Source of the DNA: Candidatus Amunia macphersoniae
Lineage (GTDB): Bacteria; Chloroflexota; Dormibacteria; Aeolococcales; Aeolococcaceae
NCBI GenBank assembly: GCA_016464795.1
Contig: JAEKNN010000062.1
Span: 1 to 64,000 of the forward strand
DNA: 64,000 nucleotides
Direction of reading: 5' to 3'
The notes under the pieces were generated by a model. The model searched no databases. It had not been told where the DNA came from and worked only from the letters and a program-made list of their open reading frames with translations. Positions 43,892 to 52,736 of this stretch are shown here, in pieces. Position 1 is the stretch's first letter; each line of letters opens with the position of its first letter. A program made the position numbers and the translations under genes.

Positions 43892-45297
43892 GAGGCCGGT
43901 GGTGGTGCGGACGCGTCCCCGTCATCCTCATCGTATCCCTGTGCCTGATCCTCTACACCGGGCACGATGTACTCCGCTACCTCAGCTACCACGCCACTGC
44001 GTACGACCTCGGCTTCTTCGATCAGATCGCCAGCAACCTCAGCGCGGGTCGCGGCTGGACGAGCAGCTTCATCGGCTACGACTTCCGCGGCCAGCACTGG
44101 GAGCCCATCCTGTTGCTCTGGGCGCAGCTGGACCGGCTGTTCGCCAGCCCGATCTGGCTGCTGGTCATCAACAGCGTCGCCCTGGGGCTGGCGCCGTTGG
44201 CGGCATGGCGACTCGCCCGCTGCTGGCTGGGGACGGACAGCGCTGCCCCCCCGATGGCCGCGCTGGCCACAGCGCTGAGCCCGCTGGTCCTCCGCACTGC
44301 CGGTTTCGACTACCACAGCGAGGCGCTCACGCCGCTGTTGGCCCTGCTTGCGCTGGAGGCGGCGTCTCGCCGCCGCTGGCTGGCTGTCGCCGCCTGCTGC
44401 GGGGTGCTGATGTTGCTCAAGGAGGACGCCTTTCTGGTTGTGGCCGGCATCGGCTGGCTGATCTGGCGAGCGGATGGGCGCAGATCCGGCCTGCTCCTCT
44501 CGGCGGCGGCGATCGCAGGCTTCGTGGCGGTGGTCGGTGTGTACATGCCGGGGATCCGCCACGGACAGACAGGCGACCTGGTGGCGCGCTATGCGTACCT
44601 CAGCGCCGACGGCCACGCCGCCGGCCCCTCCGAGATCCTCGCCGGCATGGTGGTGCATCCGGGCACCTGGCTGGCCCATCTCACCACGGCGGCGCCGCTG
44701 CAGGGTCTGGCTCTGGCGCTGGTCCCGCTGGCCTTTCTGCCGCTCCTGTCGGGGTGGGCGGCGCTGGCCCCGGTCCCGCCCCTGGCGGTGGCACTGCTCG
44801 CCAATGACCCGACGCAATCGTCCCTTCTGCTTCACTACGGTGCCGAGGTCTTTCCGCTCCTGCTCGCCTGCGCGCTGTTGGGCTGGCGGCGGGTGGAGGC
44901 GTGGGGCCTGCCCCAGCGCGTGCCCGCGCCACGCGCAGCGGCTGCGCTGTTGGTGACAGGAGTGATCGCCGCGGTGCCGCTGACCGTCGACCTCGGCCTT
45001 CGCGCCCGTGAGTTCAGCGGACTCGAACGCCACGCGGCTGTACAAGCACTGATCGACCGGGTGCCGGCCGGCGCGGGAGTGGCCGCATCGTCGGAGCTGG
45101 TCGCCCATCTCAGCGAGCGGGCGGACATCACCGAGGTCCCGGACATCAGGGGAGCGCGATGGGTGATCGTCGACAGTGAGCGGGCACCGAGCCTGCAGGC
45201 TCTCGGCGCCGGCTATCAGGCCACCGTCGACCAGCTGCCCGGCCAGTTCCACGTGGTTGCCTCATCAGCCGGCGTCACCCTCTGGGAGCGCTCATGA
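43888..45297 (+). CDS. DUF2079 polytopic membrane protein
   Basis: 469 aa from GTG 43888 (GTGA overlap). N-terminal YDLGFFDQIASNLSAGRGW...GYDFRGQHWEPILLLWAQL is the DUF2079 signature, with about nine transmembrane segments and a short outer C-terminal domain (VPAGAGVAASSELVAHLSERADITEVPDIRGARWVIVDSERAPSL). The architecture resembles GT-C glycosyltransferases that use polyprenyl-linked sugars. It may receive the lipid-linked sugar made by the upstream GT2. Confidence 0.87.
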   Translation: MRGRWWCGRVPVILIVSLCLILYTGHDVLRYLSYHATAYDLGFFDQIASNLSAGRGWTSSFIGYDFRGQHWEPILLLWAQLDRLFASPIWLLVINSVALGLAPLAAWRLARCWLGTDSAAPPMAALATALSPLVLRTAGFDYHSEALTPLLALLALEAASRRRWLAVAACCGVLMLLKEDAFLVVAGIGWLIWRADGRRSGLLLSAAAIAGFVAVVGVYMPGIRHGQTGDLVARYAYLSADGHAAGPSEILAGMVVHPGTWLAHLTTAAPLQGLALALVPLAFLPLLSGWAALAPVPPLAVALLANDPTQSSLLLHYGAEVFPLLLACALLGWRRVEAWGLPQRVPAPRAAAALLVTGVIAAVPLTVDLGLRAREFSGLERHAAVQALIDRVPAGAGVAASSELVAHLSERADITEVPDIRGARWVIVDSERAPSLQALGAGYQATVDQLPGQFHVVASSAGVTLWERS

Positions 45298-46415
45298 CCG
45301 CCGTCCGAGCCCTGGTCACCGGCGGAGCCGGCTTTGTGGGCTCGCATCTCGTCGATGCCCTGCTCGAGGATGGCCTGGATGTCACCGTGCTCGACAACCT
45401 CGACCCCCAGGCGCACGAGGGCGGGGTGCCGCGGTTTCTCAACGGCGCGGCCCGCCACATCGCGGGCGATCTCCGCGACCGCGACTCGGTCGCGACCGCG
45501 ATGGAGGACGTCCAGGTGGTCTTCCACCAGGGCGGGATGGTGGGCAACGGCCAATCGATGTACGAGATGGCCCGATACATCGACGTCAACGCGCGCGGGA
45601 CCGCGGTCCTCATGGAGGAGGTGCTCCGCCGCCGGGACAGGGTGCGGCGGGTGGTGGCGGCGAGCTCCATGGTGGTGTACGGCGACGGTGCCTACGAGTG
45701 CCAGAACCACGGCGTGGTGTCCGCGCTGCCCCGTGCGGCGGCGGACCTGGACGCCCGGCGATGGGAGCCTCGGTGCCCGTGCTGTCGCGCCTTCGTGCAG
45801 CCGGCGCCCACCGCCGAAGACTTCCTGCTGCGTCCCACCTCGCCCTACGCCATCGGCAAGCTGGCCTGCGAGCAACTGGTGCTGGTCACCGGCGAGGCGC
45901 ACGGCATCGAGTGCGTGGCCCTACGCTACCTCAATGTGTACGGGCCGCGCCAGGCGCTGGGCAATCCCTACACCGGCGTGGCGGCCGTCTTCTGCACCCG
46001 CCTGCTGGCCGGTCGCCCACCGCTGATCTTCGAGGACGGCGAGCAGCAGCGCGACCTCGTCCACGTCGATGACGTGGTCTGTGCCAACCTTCGGGCGATG
46101 AGCTCGCCCAAGGCAGTCGGTCAGGCCATCAACGTCGGCACCGGCACGTCCCTGACCGTGCGAGCGCTGGCCGACACTCTTGCTCACGCGCTCGCGCCTC
46201 AGATCGAGCCGGAGATCAGCCAGCGCTGGCGTGCCGGCGACATCCGCCACTGCTGGGCAGACACCCGACGGGCCCGCGACCTGCTCGGCTTCGTCGCGCA
46301 GACCGACCGCAGCGATGCCCTCCGCCGGCTGGCCGAGTGGGTGGCCGGCGAGGCGCCGATCGATCGAACCGAGGCGGCGATGGCTGAGCTGAGCGCCCGA
46401 GGGCTGATCCGATGA
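45294..46415 (+). CDS. NAD-dependent sugar epimerase/dehydratase (dTDP-L-rhamnose 4-epimerase-like)
   Basis: 373 aa from ATG 45294, overlapping the previous stop. Rossmann VTGGAGFVGSHLVDALLEDG, catalytic SSMVVYG and Tyr/Lys in SPYAIGK. Between them is a cysteine-bearing insertion (YECQNHGVV... and RWEPRCPCCRAF), reminiscent of the zinc-knuckle insert of dTDP-L-rhamnose 4-epimerases, which often read RCPVCG here. It makes a nucleotide sugar, and the cluster suggests a cell surface glycan. Confidence 0.88.
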   Translation: MTAVRALVTGGAGFVGSHLVDALLEDGLDVTVLDNLDPQAHEGGVPRFLNGAARHIAGDLRDRDSVATAMEDVQVVFHQGGMVGNGQSMYEMARYIDVNARGTAVLMEEVLRRRDRVRRVVAASSMVVYGDGAYECQNHGVVSALPRAAADLDARRWEPRCPCCRAFVQPAPTAEDFLLRPTSPYAIGKLACEQLVLVTGEAHGIECVALRYLNVYGPRQALGNPYTGVAAVFCTRLLAGRPPLIFEDGEQQRDLVHVDDVVCANLRAMSSPKAVGQAINVGTGTSLTVRALADTLAHALAPQIEPEISQRWRAGDIRHCWADTRRARDLLGFVAQTDRSDALRRLAEWVAGEAPIDRTEAAMAELSARGLIR

Positions 46416-46975
46416 GGCTCGCTGCTCTCGCGGCCAGCGCTCTGCTCGCCGGCTGCGGGTCCGCGACCACGCACCCCGTCCCGACCACCGTCCCCACCAT
46501 CACCCTGGGCACGCAGACCTTCGCCCTCGACCAGCTCGCTGCCTCCCCCGACGACGGCAGTGGCACCCATCTCCTCTACGCGGTGGTCCGGGTCACCACC
46601 ACCTCCACCCAGTACACCGCCCACGAGGCCCGGTTCACCCTCGTCGATGCCAGCGGCCACAGATACGGCACTGACTGTCCTGCCACGGAGGCGCCGGCGG
46701 CCTCGGCGTCCCCGGCAAGACCGAGCCGCTCGAGGGCTCGCGGTTCCAGGCGCGCAACCCCACCGCATCGGTTCTTCGACGTGGTCAGGGCCGCCCGGGA
46801 GTCGAGCCTTCGCGCCTTGACCGACGATCAGGTCTGGGCCGCCATCGCGGCGGAGCTGGCGGCCAACGGAGTTGACCTCGGCGACCACCGCCTCGGTTTC
46901 GAGAACGCCGCCTCGGCGTCAACCCGCTCGCCGAGCGGGGCAGGCAGCTCGGGATTCTTCCCGCCCGGTCGCTGA
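46412..46975 (+). CDS. Putative lipoprotein, possibly degraded
   Basis: 187 aa from ATG 46412 (ATGA overlap). Signal peptide with lipobox LAGC (Cys15), then a DUF4352-like beta segment (LLYAVVRVTTTSTQYTAHEARFTLVDASGHRYGTDCP). After about residue 90 the composition shifts to Arg/Ala/Ser-rich (SPARPSRSRARGSRRATPP), then a helical stretch (VRAARESSLRALTDDQVWAAIAAELAANGVDLG). The abrupt change may mark an old frameshift near 46680 or a natural disordered linker. I do not assign a function. Confidence 0.55.
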   Translation: MRLAALAASALLAGCGSATTHPVPTTVPTITLGTQTFALDQLAASPDDGSGTHLLYAVVRVTTTSTQYTAHEARFTLVDASGHRYGTDCPATEAPAASASPARPSRSRARGSRRATPPHRFFDVVRAARESSLRALTDDQVWAAIAAELAANGVDLGDHRLGFENAASASTRSPSGAGSSGFFPPGR

Positions 46976-47743
46976 TCACCCGCGTCGCGCCGTCGTGTAG
47001 GCGGCAGCGAACAGAGCGGCCAGCATCTGGTCGCCGAGCGGGCTGGGGTGGAGGCCGTCAGCAGCGATGTCCTCGGGATTGGTGGTGAGCACATCGCTGT
47101 GGGCGCGAACATCGACGAGGGTCGCCCCCTCGCGCGCCACCACCGCGGTGATGGCCGCGTCGTACGCGTCCACGGCTGCGTCCACAGTGGCCTGTGGAGG
47201 GATGGTGATCCCTGCCGGCAGCGGACAGTGGGCCGGCCCTGTGGCCTGGCCCTGGCACGCCTTAAATGCCGGAAGGCTGTCGATTGCCGGCGCGTTGCCG
47301 ACCAGCACCCGGGCCCGCCCATCCTGGCGCAGGGCGTGGACGATGGCGTCGAGGTTGGTCCCGAAGTCAGTGGGTGACACGCCGTTGACGAGGTCGTCGA
47401 TGTTGAAGAACACAGTCACCACGGTGGGATGCACCGCCAGCGCCTGGGGAACCTCGCTGTACAGCGCGGCGGCAGTGGTGATGCCGGGCACGGCGAAGTT
47501 GTAGTAGGTGCCCGCGCGGGGCAGGACCATGTTGAAGAACAGCTGGGGCCACGCGAACCGGGCCCGCAGAGCGATGTCGTTGAGGCCGGTCCCGACCGTC
47601 TCGCTGGCACCCAGTGCGGCGTACACCACCGGCTGCCCGCCCTCCGGGATTGGCGGTCCGGTGGGCAGCGGAGGCGGGCCGCCGGCACACCCTGCGCAGG
47701 CGGCCGCGATGGCGACGCTGATCACCGCAGTCCAGCGCCTCAC
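46976..47743 (-). CDS. SGNH/GDSL hydrolase lipoprotein
   Basis: 255 aa from GTG 47743, overlapping the ABC permease stop. Signal peptide with lipobox CAGC. GDSL-like nucleophile block YAALGASETVGTGLND (GxSxxxG), Asn-containing oxyanion segment VLVGNAPAIDSLP, and the catalytic block DGLHPSPLGDQML (Asp/His). Surface esterase, perhaps deacylating or deacetylating an envelope glycan. It is the third gene of an ABC-ATPase - permease - hydrolase operon. Confidence 0.88.
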   Translation of the reverse strand: MRRWTAVISVAIAAACAGCAGGPPPLPTGPPIPEGGQPVVYAALGASETVGTGLNDIALRARFAWPQLFFNMVLPRAGTYYNFAVPGITTAAALYSEVPQALAVHPTVVTVFFNIDDLVNGVSPTDFGTNLDAIVHALRQDGRARVLVGNAPAIDSLPAFKACQGQATGPAHCPLPAGITIPPQATVDAAVDAYDAAITAVVAREGATLVDVRAHSDVLTTNPEDIAADGLHPSPLGDQMLAALFAAAYTTARRG

Positions 47744-49083
47744 AGCGCACCGACCGCTTCACGAGCCGGCAGACGGGCAGCTCGCAGGGCCGGCCAGGCG
47801 GCTGCCAGCAGCGACAGCAGCAGCGAGCCGACCACCCCGATCAGGGCGGTGAGCAGCGGCACGCCGCCCAGCGAGACGTTGCTGAGACCCTGCTCCACCA
47901 GGTAGCTGTCGACCACCTGAGCGGTGATGGTGACCGCGGCCAGCCCGAACAGGGTGCCGAGGATGCCGCCGATGCCGCCGACCACGAACGCCTCGGCGAG
48001 GAACCAGCGGAGGATGTCGCCGTCGCGGGCGCCGATGGCCTTGAGGATGCCGATCTCGCGCCGCCGCTCACGCACCGCCGCCAACAGGGCGTTGGCGATG
48101 CCGAGAACGGCGATGACCAGGGCGATGGTGCCGATGGCTCCGAGCACGATGTCGACCACGTGCAGGTAGCGTTGTGTGGACGCCACCAGGTGTTCCGGGG
48201 CGCTGTTGGCAAAGCCGAGCGTGGTGATCTCGGCGCGCACCTGGTGGACGTCGTTGAGCGAGTCCGCGATCACGATCAGGCTGGCGTACGGAGAGCTCGG
48301 CAGCGGGATCCCGATGCTGTTGCCGTCGACGCCGCCGAGCTGCCAGGCGCGATCCGCCGAGGCCAGCTCCTGCGCCCCCAGGAGATCGCCGCCAGCGGCG
48401 TTCTGCGCCACCACCCCGGTGATCGCGGCGCGCGTCCAGCGTCCGCGCACCACCCCGCCGCCGGCGTCGACCACCTGGGGCGCACCGATCTCGATCACGA
48501 CTCCGAGGACTGTCTCCGGGTGCTTGATGTCGAGTTGGAGATGGTCGAAGTACCCGGCTGTCACCACCACCTCCGACGTCGAGCCCGCCGATGGCAGGCG
48601 GCCGGCGAGGACGGTGATGGGAAGCTGGCCGGACGACTTGAGGTCGACGCCGACGAGGTTGTCGGCGAACGGCCGCGGCAGGCGACGATCGGGATCGTCA
48701 CCGGTGAACGATGGGATCGAGCCGCCCAGCGGGGGCGGCACCACGAAGACCGCCTGGCTGAGCACAGTCTGGATCGAGCTGACCCCGGGGGCGTTCTGGA
48801 TCGCGTTGACGGTGGCCAGGGTGATCGGGTTCACCTCACCTCCCTGAGCGGAGTCAGTGCCCAGCTGGGCGCTGGTGGCGGCAGCGGGGAGGACGGCGAT
48901 GGCGCTGGTGGGGCCGCCCTTGCCGAGCTGACCGATCACCTGGGTGTCGGCGACCTGCGCGATCGCCACCAGCGCCACCAGCAGCCCGCTGCCCAGCGCG
49001 ACTGCCAGGATGGTGAGCACTGTGCGCGCTGGCCGGCGGGTGACGCTGCGGACCGCCAGCGCGATCCCGTCTCGCCAGCTCAC
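47740..49083 (-). CDS. ABC transporter permease (MacB/FtsX type)
   Basis: 447 aa from GTG 49083. N-terminal helix (TVLTILAVALGSGLLVALVAIAQV), a long extracytoplasmic MacB-type domain (about residues 50-290), and three C-terminal helices (IALVIAVLGIANALLAAV, AFVVGGIGGILGTLFGLAAV, LLTALIGVVGSLLLSLLAAAWPALRAARL). It includes the cytoplasmic REIGILKAIGARDGDILRWFLAEA loop. Pairs with the ATPase upstream. Probably exports or rearranges lipids, glycolipids or proteins. Confidence 0.92.
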   Translation of the reverse strand: MSWRDGIALAVRSVTRRPARTVLTILAVALGSGLLVALVAIAQVADTQVIGQLGKGGPTSAIAVLPAAATSAQLGTDSAQGGEVNPITLATVNAIQNAPGVSSIQTVLSQAVFVVPPPLGGSIPSFTGDDPDRRLPRPFADNLVGVDLKSSGQLPITVLAGRLPSAGSTSEVVVTAGYFDHLQLDIKHPETVLGVVIEIGAPQVVDAGGGVVRGRWTRAAITGVVAQNAAGGDLLGAQELASADRAWQLGGVDGNSIGIPLPSSPYASLIVIADSLNDVHQVRAEITTLGFANSAPEHLVASTQRYLHVVDIVLGAIGTIALVIAVLGIANALLAAVRERRREIGILKAIGARDGDILRWFLAEAFVVGGIGGILGTLFGLAAVTITAQVVDSYLVEQGLSNVSLGGVPLLTALIGVVGSLLLSLLAAAWPALRAARLPAREAVGAL

Positions 49084-49790
49084 GGCGCCACCACCCCGTC
49101 ACGGAGCTGGAGCCGGCGATCGGCGCGCGCGGCAACCAGGGCGCTGTGGGTCACCACCACCAGCGTGCAGCCACGCTCCTCGCGCAGCACATCGAGCAGG
49201 TCGAGGATGCGCACGGCGGCCTCGTCGTCGAGGTTGCCGGTGGGCTCGTCGGCGAGCAGGAGCGGGGGCTCGTTGACGATGGCGCGCGCGATCGCCACCC
49301 GCTGGCGCTCCCCGCCACTCAGGTGCGACGGCCGATGAGTCGCGCGGTGGCTGAGGCCGACTGATTCGAGGGCTTGGTCGGCTCGCTGCCGCCGTGCTGC
49401 CATCGGCACTCCGGAGAGGCTCATGGCCAGCATCACGTTCTCACGGGCGCTGAGCACCTCGACGAGGCCGAAGTGCTGGAACACGAAGCCCACCACCGCC
49501 CGCCGGTACGCGGCCAAGGCCCGGCCGTGCACCCCGAGCAGGTCGTGCTCGCCGACACTGAGCTGTCCGCTTCGGGGTGCCTCCAGACCGCCGAGCAGGA
49601 TGAGCAGGGTGCTCTTGCCGGCGCCGGACGGTCCCTGCAGGGCGACGTGGCTGCCGGCGTCGATGTCCAGGTCGACGCCGCGGAGAACCGCAACGCCATG
49701 CCTGCCCCGGCCGTACGAGTGGGTGAGGGCGCGGGCGTGGACGGCCACTCCACGGGCTGGAGCCTCGGGGGCGACAGGCGCCTGAATCAT
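49080..49790 (-). CDS. ABC transporter ATP-binding protein (LolD/MacB-like)
   Basis: 236 aa from ATG 49790. Walker A GPSGAGKSTLLILLGGLE, Q-loop VVGFVFQHFGLVEVLSARENV, signature LSGGERQRVAIARAIV, Walker B LLLADEPTGNLDD, H-loop THS. Overlaps the permease by 4 nt (GTGA), so ATPase and permease form one unit. Confidence 0.96.
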   Translation of the reverse strand: MIQAPVAPEAPARGVAVHARALTHSYGRGRHGVAVLRGVDLDIDAGSHVALQGPSGAGKSTLLILLGGLEAPRSGQLSVGEHDLLGVHGRALAAYRRAVVGFVFQHFGLVEVLSARENVMLAMSLSGVPMAARRQRADQALESVGLSHRATHRPSHLSGGERQRVAIARAIVNEPPLLLADEPTGNLDDEAAVRILDLLDVLREERGCTLVVVTHSALVAARADRRLQLRDGVVAP

Positions 49791-49847
49791 CTACCCAATC
49801 AAAGCGCAGTCCGGCTGGGGATCGCCCTCCTGCTCGTGGGCCGCTGC

Positions 49848-50825
49848 CTAGAGCGCGCTCTCGATCCCGGCGAGAACGTCGTCGACACGAATCCGGGCCA
49901 GGGTGGCCGCGCCATGCTCGTCGGGGAGTGCCTGCACCACTCGATGCTCACGGCCTGCCGGGGCCCGCCGCCGGCCATCGGTGGGGCCGAACAGACCCAC
50001 AGAGGGAGTGTCCACAGCGGCCGACAGGTGGAGGAGGGGGGTGTCGGCCGCGATCAGCAGGTCACACCTGGCGAGCACGGCCGCGGTCGTGGCCAGGTTC
50101 AGCTCCCCACAGAGATCGACGGTCTCAGCGGCGAGATCAATGCACATCGCGTCCACTGCCGCGCGGTCGCCGGCGTCGCCGAGGAGGATCACGCCAGCCC
50201 CGTGGCGTGAGGCCAGGCGGTTGGCGAGATGGGCATATCTCTCCGGCGCCCAGGCGGTGACTGGCTCATCGGAGAATCCGTTGGCAGGGGCGATGGCCAC
50301 CAGCAGGCGCCCGTCGCCGACCCCATTGCTGAGCAGCAGCTGCTCGGCGACGGCGCTCGAGGCAGCGCCGGGCGAGAAATGGGCAGCCGCTGGGATGGGA
50401 TCCATGCCCAGCGGCCCGAGCAGCCCCAGCCAGGCGAGCGTGCGATTCTCTCCGGCCCGACACGGCACGCTGTCGCTGAGCAGGCGCTCACTGACTCCGC
50501 CGGCACAGCCGATCCGACGGGGCACTCCCGACACGTACACCGCGGTCCGCACCGCGGCGGCGTCAGTGCACAGCATGGCGATGTCGACCCGCCGCCGCCG
50601 CAGCTGTCGCCAGAGCCGCGCCAATCCGAGAGGGTGCCCCCGGTTGCCCAGCGCCGGGACCGTGATCACCTCCACAACGCCGGCCAGGTCGCGCGCCATG
50701 TCCCCGGCGGTCGGGGGGCAGGCAACCACGACAGGACTGCCGGTGGCCACTGCAAGCGTGGCGATCAGCGGTGCTGCCTGCAGCGTCTCCGTCATCCCTC
50801 CGGAGATCACGACGACGACATTCAC
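49848..50825 (-). CDS. Glycosyltransferase family 9 (heptosyltransferase-like)
   Basis: 325 aa from GTG 50825; TTG 50834 would add three residues. ADP-heptose:LPS heptosyltransferase fold: VVVVISGGMTETLQAAPLI, RRIGCAGGVSERLLS, LLVAIAPANGFSDEP, GAGVILLGDAGDRAAV, and CDLLIAADTPLLHLSAAVDTPSVGLFGPTDGRRRAP. In Gram-negatives this fold makes LPS core; here it more likely builds another glycolipid or O-linked glycan for the neighbouring cluster. Divergent from argF. Confidence 0.88.
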   Translation of the reverse strand: MNVVVVISGGMTETLQAAPLIATLAVATGSPVVVACPPTAGDMARDLAGVVEVITVPALGNRGHPLGLARLWRQLRRRRVDIAMLCTDAAAVRTAVYVSGVPRRIGCAGGVSERLLSDSVPCRAGENRTLAWLGLLGPLGMDPIPAAAHFSPGAASSAVAEQLLLSNGVGDGRLLVAIAPANGFSDEPVTAWAPERYAHLANRLASRHGAGVILLGDAGDRAAVDAMCIDLAAETVDLCGELNLATTAAVLARCDLLIAADTPLLHLSAAVDTPSVGLFGPTDGRRRAPAGREHRVVQALPDEHGAATLARIRVDDVLAGIESAL

Positions 50826-50899
50826 TGTGTTCAACCCTACCGTTCTTCAACCATCGTGCACGTGTTGGTGTCGTGGCCAGCGCATTCTGTGCGCGCTCA

Positions 50900-50905
50900 T
50901 ATACT
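50900..50905 (+). promoter_or_regulatory. Putative -10 box (TATACT) of argF
   Basis: TATACT lies 11 nt before ATG 50917, giving a leader of at most a few nucleotides. Confidence 0.45.
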
Positions 50906-50916
50906 GCCGTGTATCC

Positions 50917-51882
50917 ATGTCTCGCGAACTCAGCGGCCGCGACCTGTTGAGCATCTCCGACCTCGGCCGCGACGAGATCGACGAGGTGCTCGCGGTCGGG
51001 CTGCGGGCCAAGAGTGGCGGCGACCTGGGCGCGCCGCTGGCGGAACGCAATCTGGCGCTCATCTTTCAGCGTCCCAGCAACCGCACTCGGGTCTCGTTCG
51101 AGGTCGCCATCAACCGCCTGGGCGGCCATCCCATCGCTCTCTTCGGCGACGAGATCCGCCTCGGCGAGCGTGAGAGCGCCACCGACATCGCCAGGATCCT
51201 CGATCGCTACGCGGACGGCGTGATCGCCCGGCTGGTGTCGCAGCGCGACCTCATCGCCATCGCCGGCGCGATGCGCGGGCCCGTGATCAGCGCCATGACC
51301 GACGTCGAGCATCCGTGTCAGGTCCTCGCCGACCTGATGACGGTGCGCGAGGTCACGGGCCGAATCGCCGGGGCCCGCGTCGTCTACATCGGCGATGGCA
51401 ACAACGTGTGCACGTCGTGGCTCTACGCGGCAGCGATCTGCGGAGTGGATCTGCGGGTGGTGTGTCCGCCGGGCTACGAGCCCAGGGAGTCGGTGCTCGA
51501 CGGTGCTGCCCGTCTGCGGGGGAACGGCACCGGCTTCAGCGTTGGCCACGATCCCACCGCGGTGCTGGGAGACGCCGACATCGTCTACACCGACGTCTGG
51601 ACCAGCATGGGGCAGGAGGCCGAACAACAGCGTCGTCGCGAGGATTTCGGCCACCTGCAGGTGAACGAGAGGCTGCTCTCGCTGGCGCCCTCATCCGCCA
51701 GGGTGATGCACTGCCTCCCCGCGCATCGCGGAGAGGAGATCACCGCTGCCGTGCTCGACGGCCCCTCATCGGTGGTCTTCGATCAGGCGGAGAACCGGCT
51801 CTGGGCACAGATGGCGCTGCTCTCATTGCTGTTCGCAGGGGCGCCGCGACCACGCACGAGCACCGCGGCTGTGCTGTCGTGA
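50917..51882 (+). CDS. argF: Ornithine carbamoyltransferase
   Basis: 321 aa from ATG 50917; the longer open frame upstream is antisense to the GT9 gene. Makes citrulline from ornithine and carbamoyl phosphate. Carbamoyl-phosphate motif FQRPSNRTRVSFE (usually STRTR; the Thr is Asn here), ornithine-side motifs HPCQVLADLMT, DVWTSMGQE, and the catalytic MHCLPAHRG with Cys. It lies apart from other arg genes. It overlaps cdaA by 4 nt. Confidence 0.94.
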   Translation: MSRELSGRDLLSISDLGRDEIDEVLAVGLRAKSGGDLGAPLAERNLALIFQRPSNRTRVSFEVAINRLGGHPIALFGDEIRLGERESATDIARILDRYADGVIARLVSQRDLIAIAGAMRGPVISAMTDVEHPCQVLADLMTVREVTGRIAGARVVYIGDGNNVCTSWLYAAAICGVDLRVVCPPGYEPRESVLDGAARLRGNGTGFSVGHDPTAVLGDADIVYTDVWTSMGQEAEQQRRREDFGHLQVNERLLSLAPSSARVMHCLPAHRGEEITAAVLDGPSSVVFDQAENRLWAQMALLSLLFAGAPRPRTSTAAVLS

Positions 51883-52736
51883 GCACCGTCTGGCGCGACG
51901 TCCTGATCTTCCTGCAGAACATCGGTTGGCGTGACGTCCTGGACATCGTCGTCGTCGCGGTGCTGCTGTATCAGCTGCTGAAGTTGATCCGCGGCACCCA
52001 GGCGGCCCAGTTGCTCGTCGGCGTGGCGGTGCTCGCCGTCGTCGGTCTCGCCGCCGAGGCGCTCAACCTGCGGCTGCTGCAGTTCATCTTCAGGAACGGC
52101 GGCCAAGCGATCGTCATCGCCGCCGTCATCTTGTTCCAGCCCGAGCTGCGCCGTGCGCTCGACCAGGTGGGTCGCCTCGGCCCGGTGCGGTCGCTGCTCG
52201 GCCATCACGGCGGTGAAGCCGCCCAGCGGGTGGTGGACGAGGTGATCCGCGCCGCCGGCTCGCTCAGCGAGCACAAGACCGGCGCGCTGATCGTATTCGA
52301 GCGCGAAACCGGGCTGGCCAACATCGCCGGCACCGGCGTGCGCATCGACGGCCAGGTCACCGCCGAGATGCTCGCCACCATCTTCATGCCGGGAACCTCG
52401 CTGCACGATGGCGCGGTGATCATCCGCGACACCAGGCTGGTCTCCGCCGGCTGCGTGCTCCCTCTCGCCGACACCATTCCCGGAGTGGGCCGGATGGGGA
52501 CCCGCCATCGCGCTGCGGTGGGCCTGACCCTGGAGAGTGACGCGGTGGTGCTCATCGTCAGCGAGGAAACCGGCCTGATCAGCGTCGCCCAGGCCGGCGG
52601 GATCACCCGGGGGCTCGATCTCAACGGGTTGCGCGACAGGCTGACCAACCTGGCTGGCGTGGAGGGCCACGCGCGCCAAGGTGTCGTGCCGCGGCGGGCG
52701 GTGCTCCGTGCGATCCGCCGGAGAACTCCATCGTGA
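51879..52736 (+). CDS. cdaA: Diadenylate cyclase CdaA (DacA)
   Basis: 285 aa from GTG 51879; the longer frame upstream overlaps argF. N-terminal membrane helices (VLDIVVVAVLLYQLL, QLLVGVAVLAVVGLAAEAL, AIVIAAVILF) and DisA_N/DAC catalytic domain with LHDGAVIIRDTR (DGA) and GTRHRAAVGLTLESDAVVLIVSEE (RHR). It makes c-di-AMP, an essential osmolyte and wall-homeostasis messenger. It is coupled to the YbbR protein, its usual regulator. Confidence 0.96.
   Translation: MSTVWRDVLIFLQNIGWRDVLDIVVVAVLLYQLLKLIRGTQAAQLLVGVAVLAVVGLAAEALNLRLLQFIFRNGGQAIVIAAVILFQPELRRALDQVGRLGPVRSLLGHHGGEAAQRVVDEVIRAAGSLSEHKTGALIVFERETGLANIAGTGVRIDGQVTAEMLATIFMPGTSLHDGAVIIRDTRLVSAGCVLPLADTIPGVGRMGTRHRAAVGLTLESDAVVLIVSEETGLISVAQAGGITRGLDLNGLRDRLTNLAGVEGHARQGVVPRRAVLRAIRRRTPS

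Noticed and set aside
49903-50916. Extension of argF upstream to 49903
   Set aside because: That part is antisense to the GT9 gene and lacks carbamoyltransferase features.
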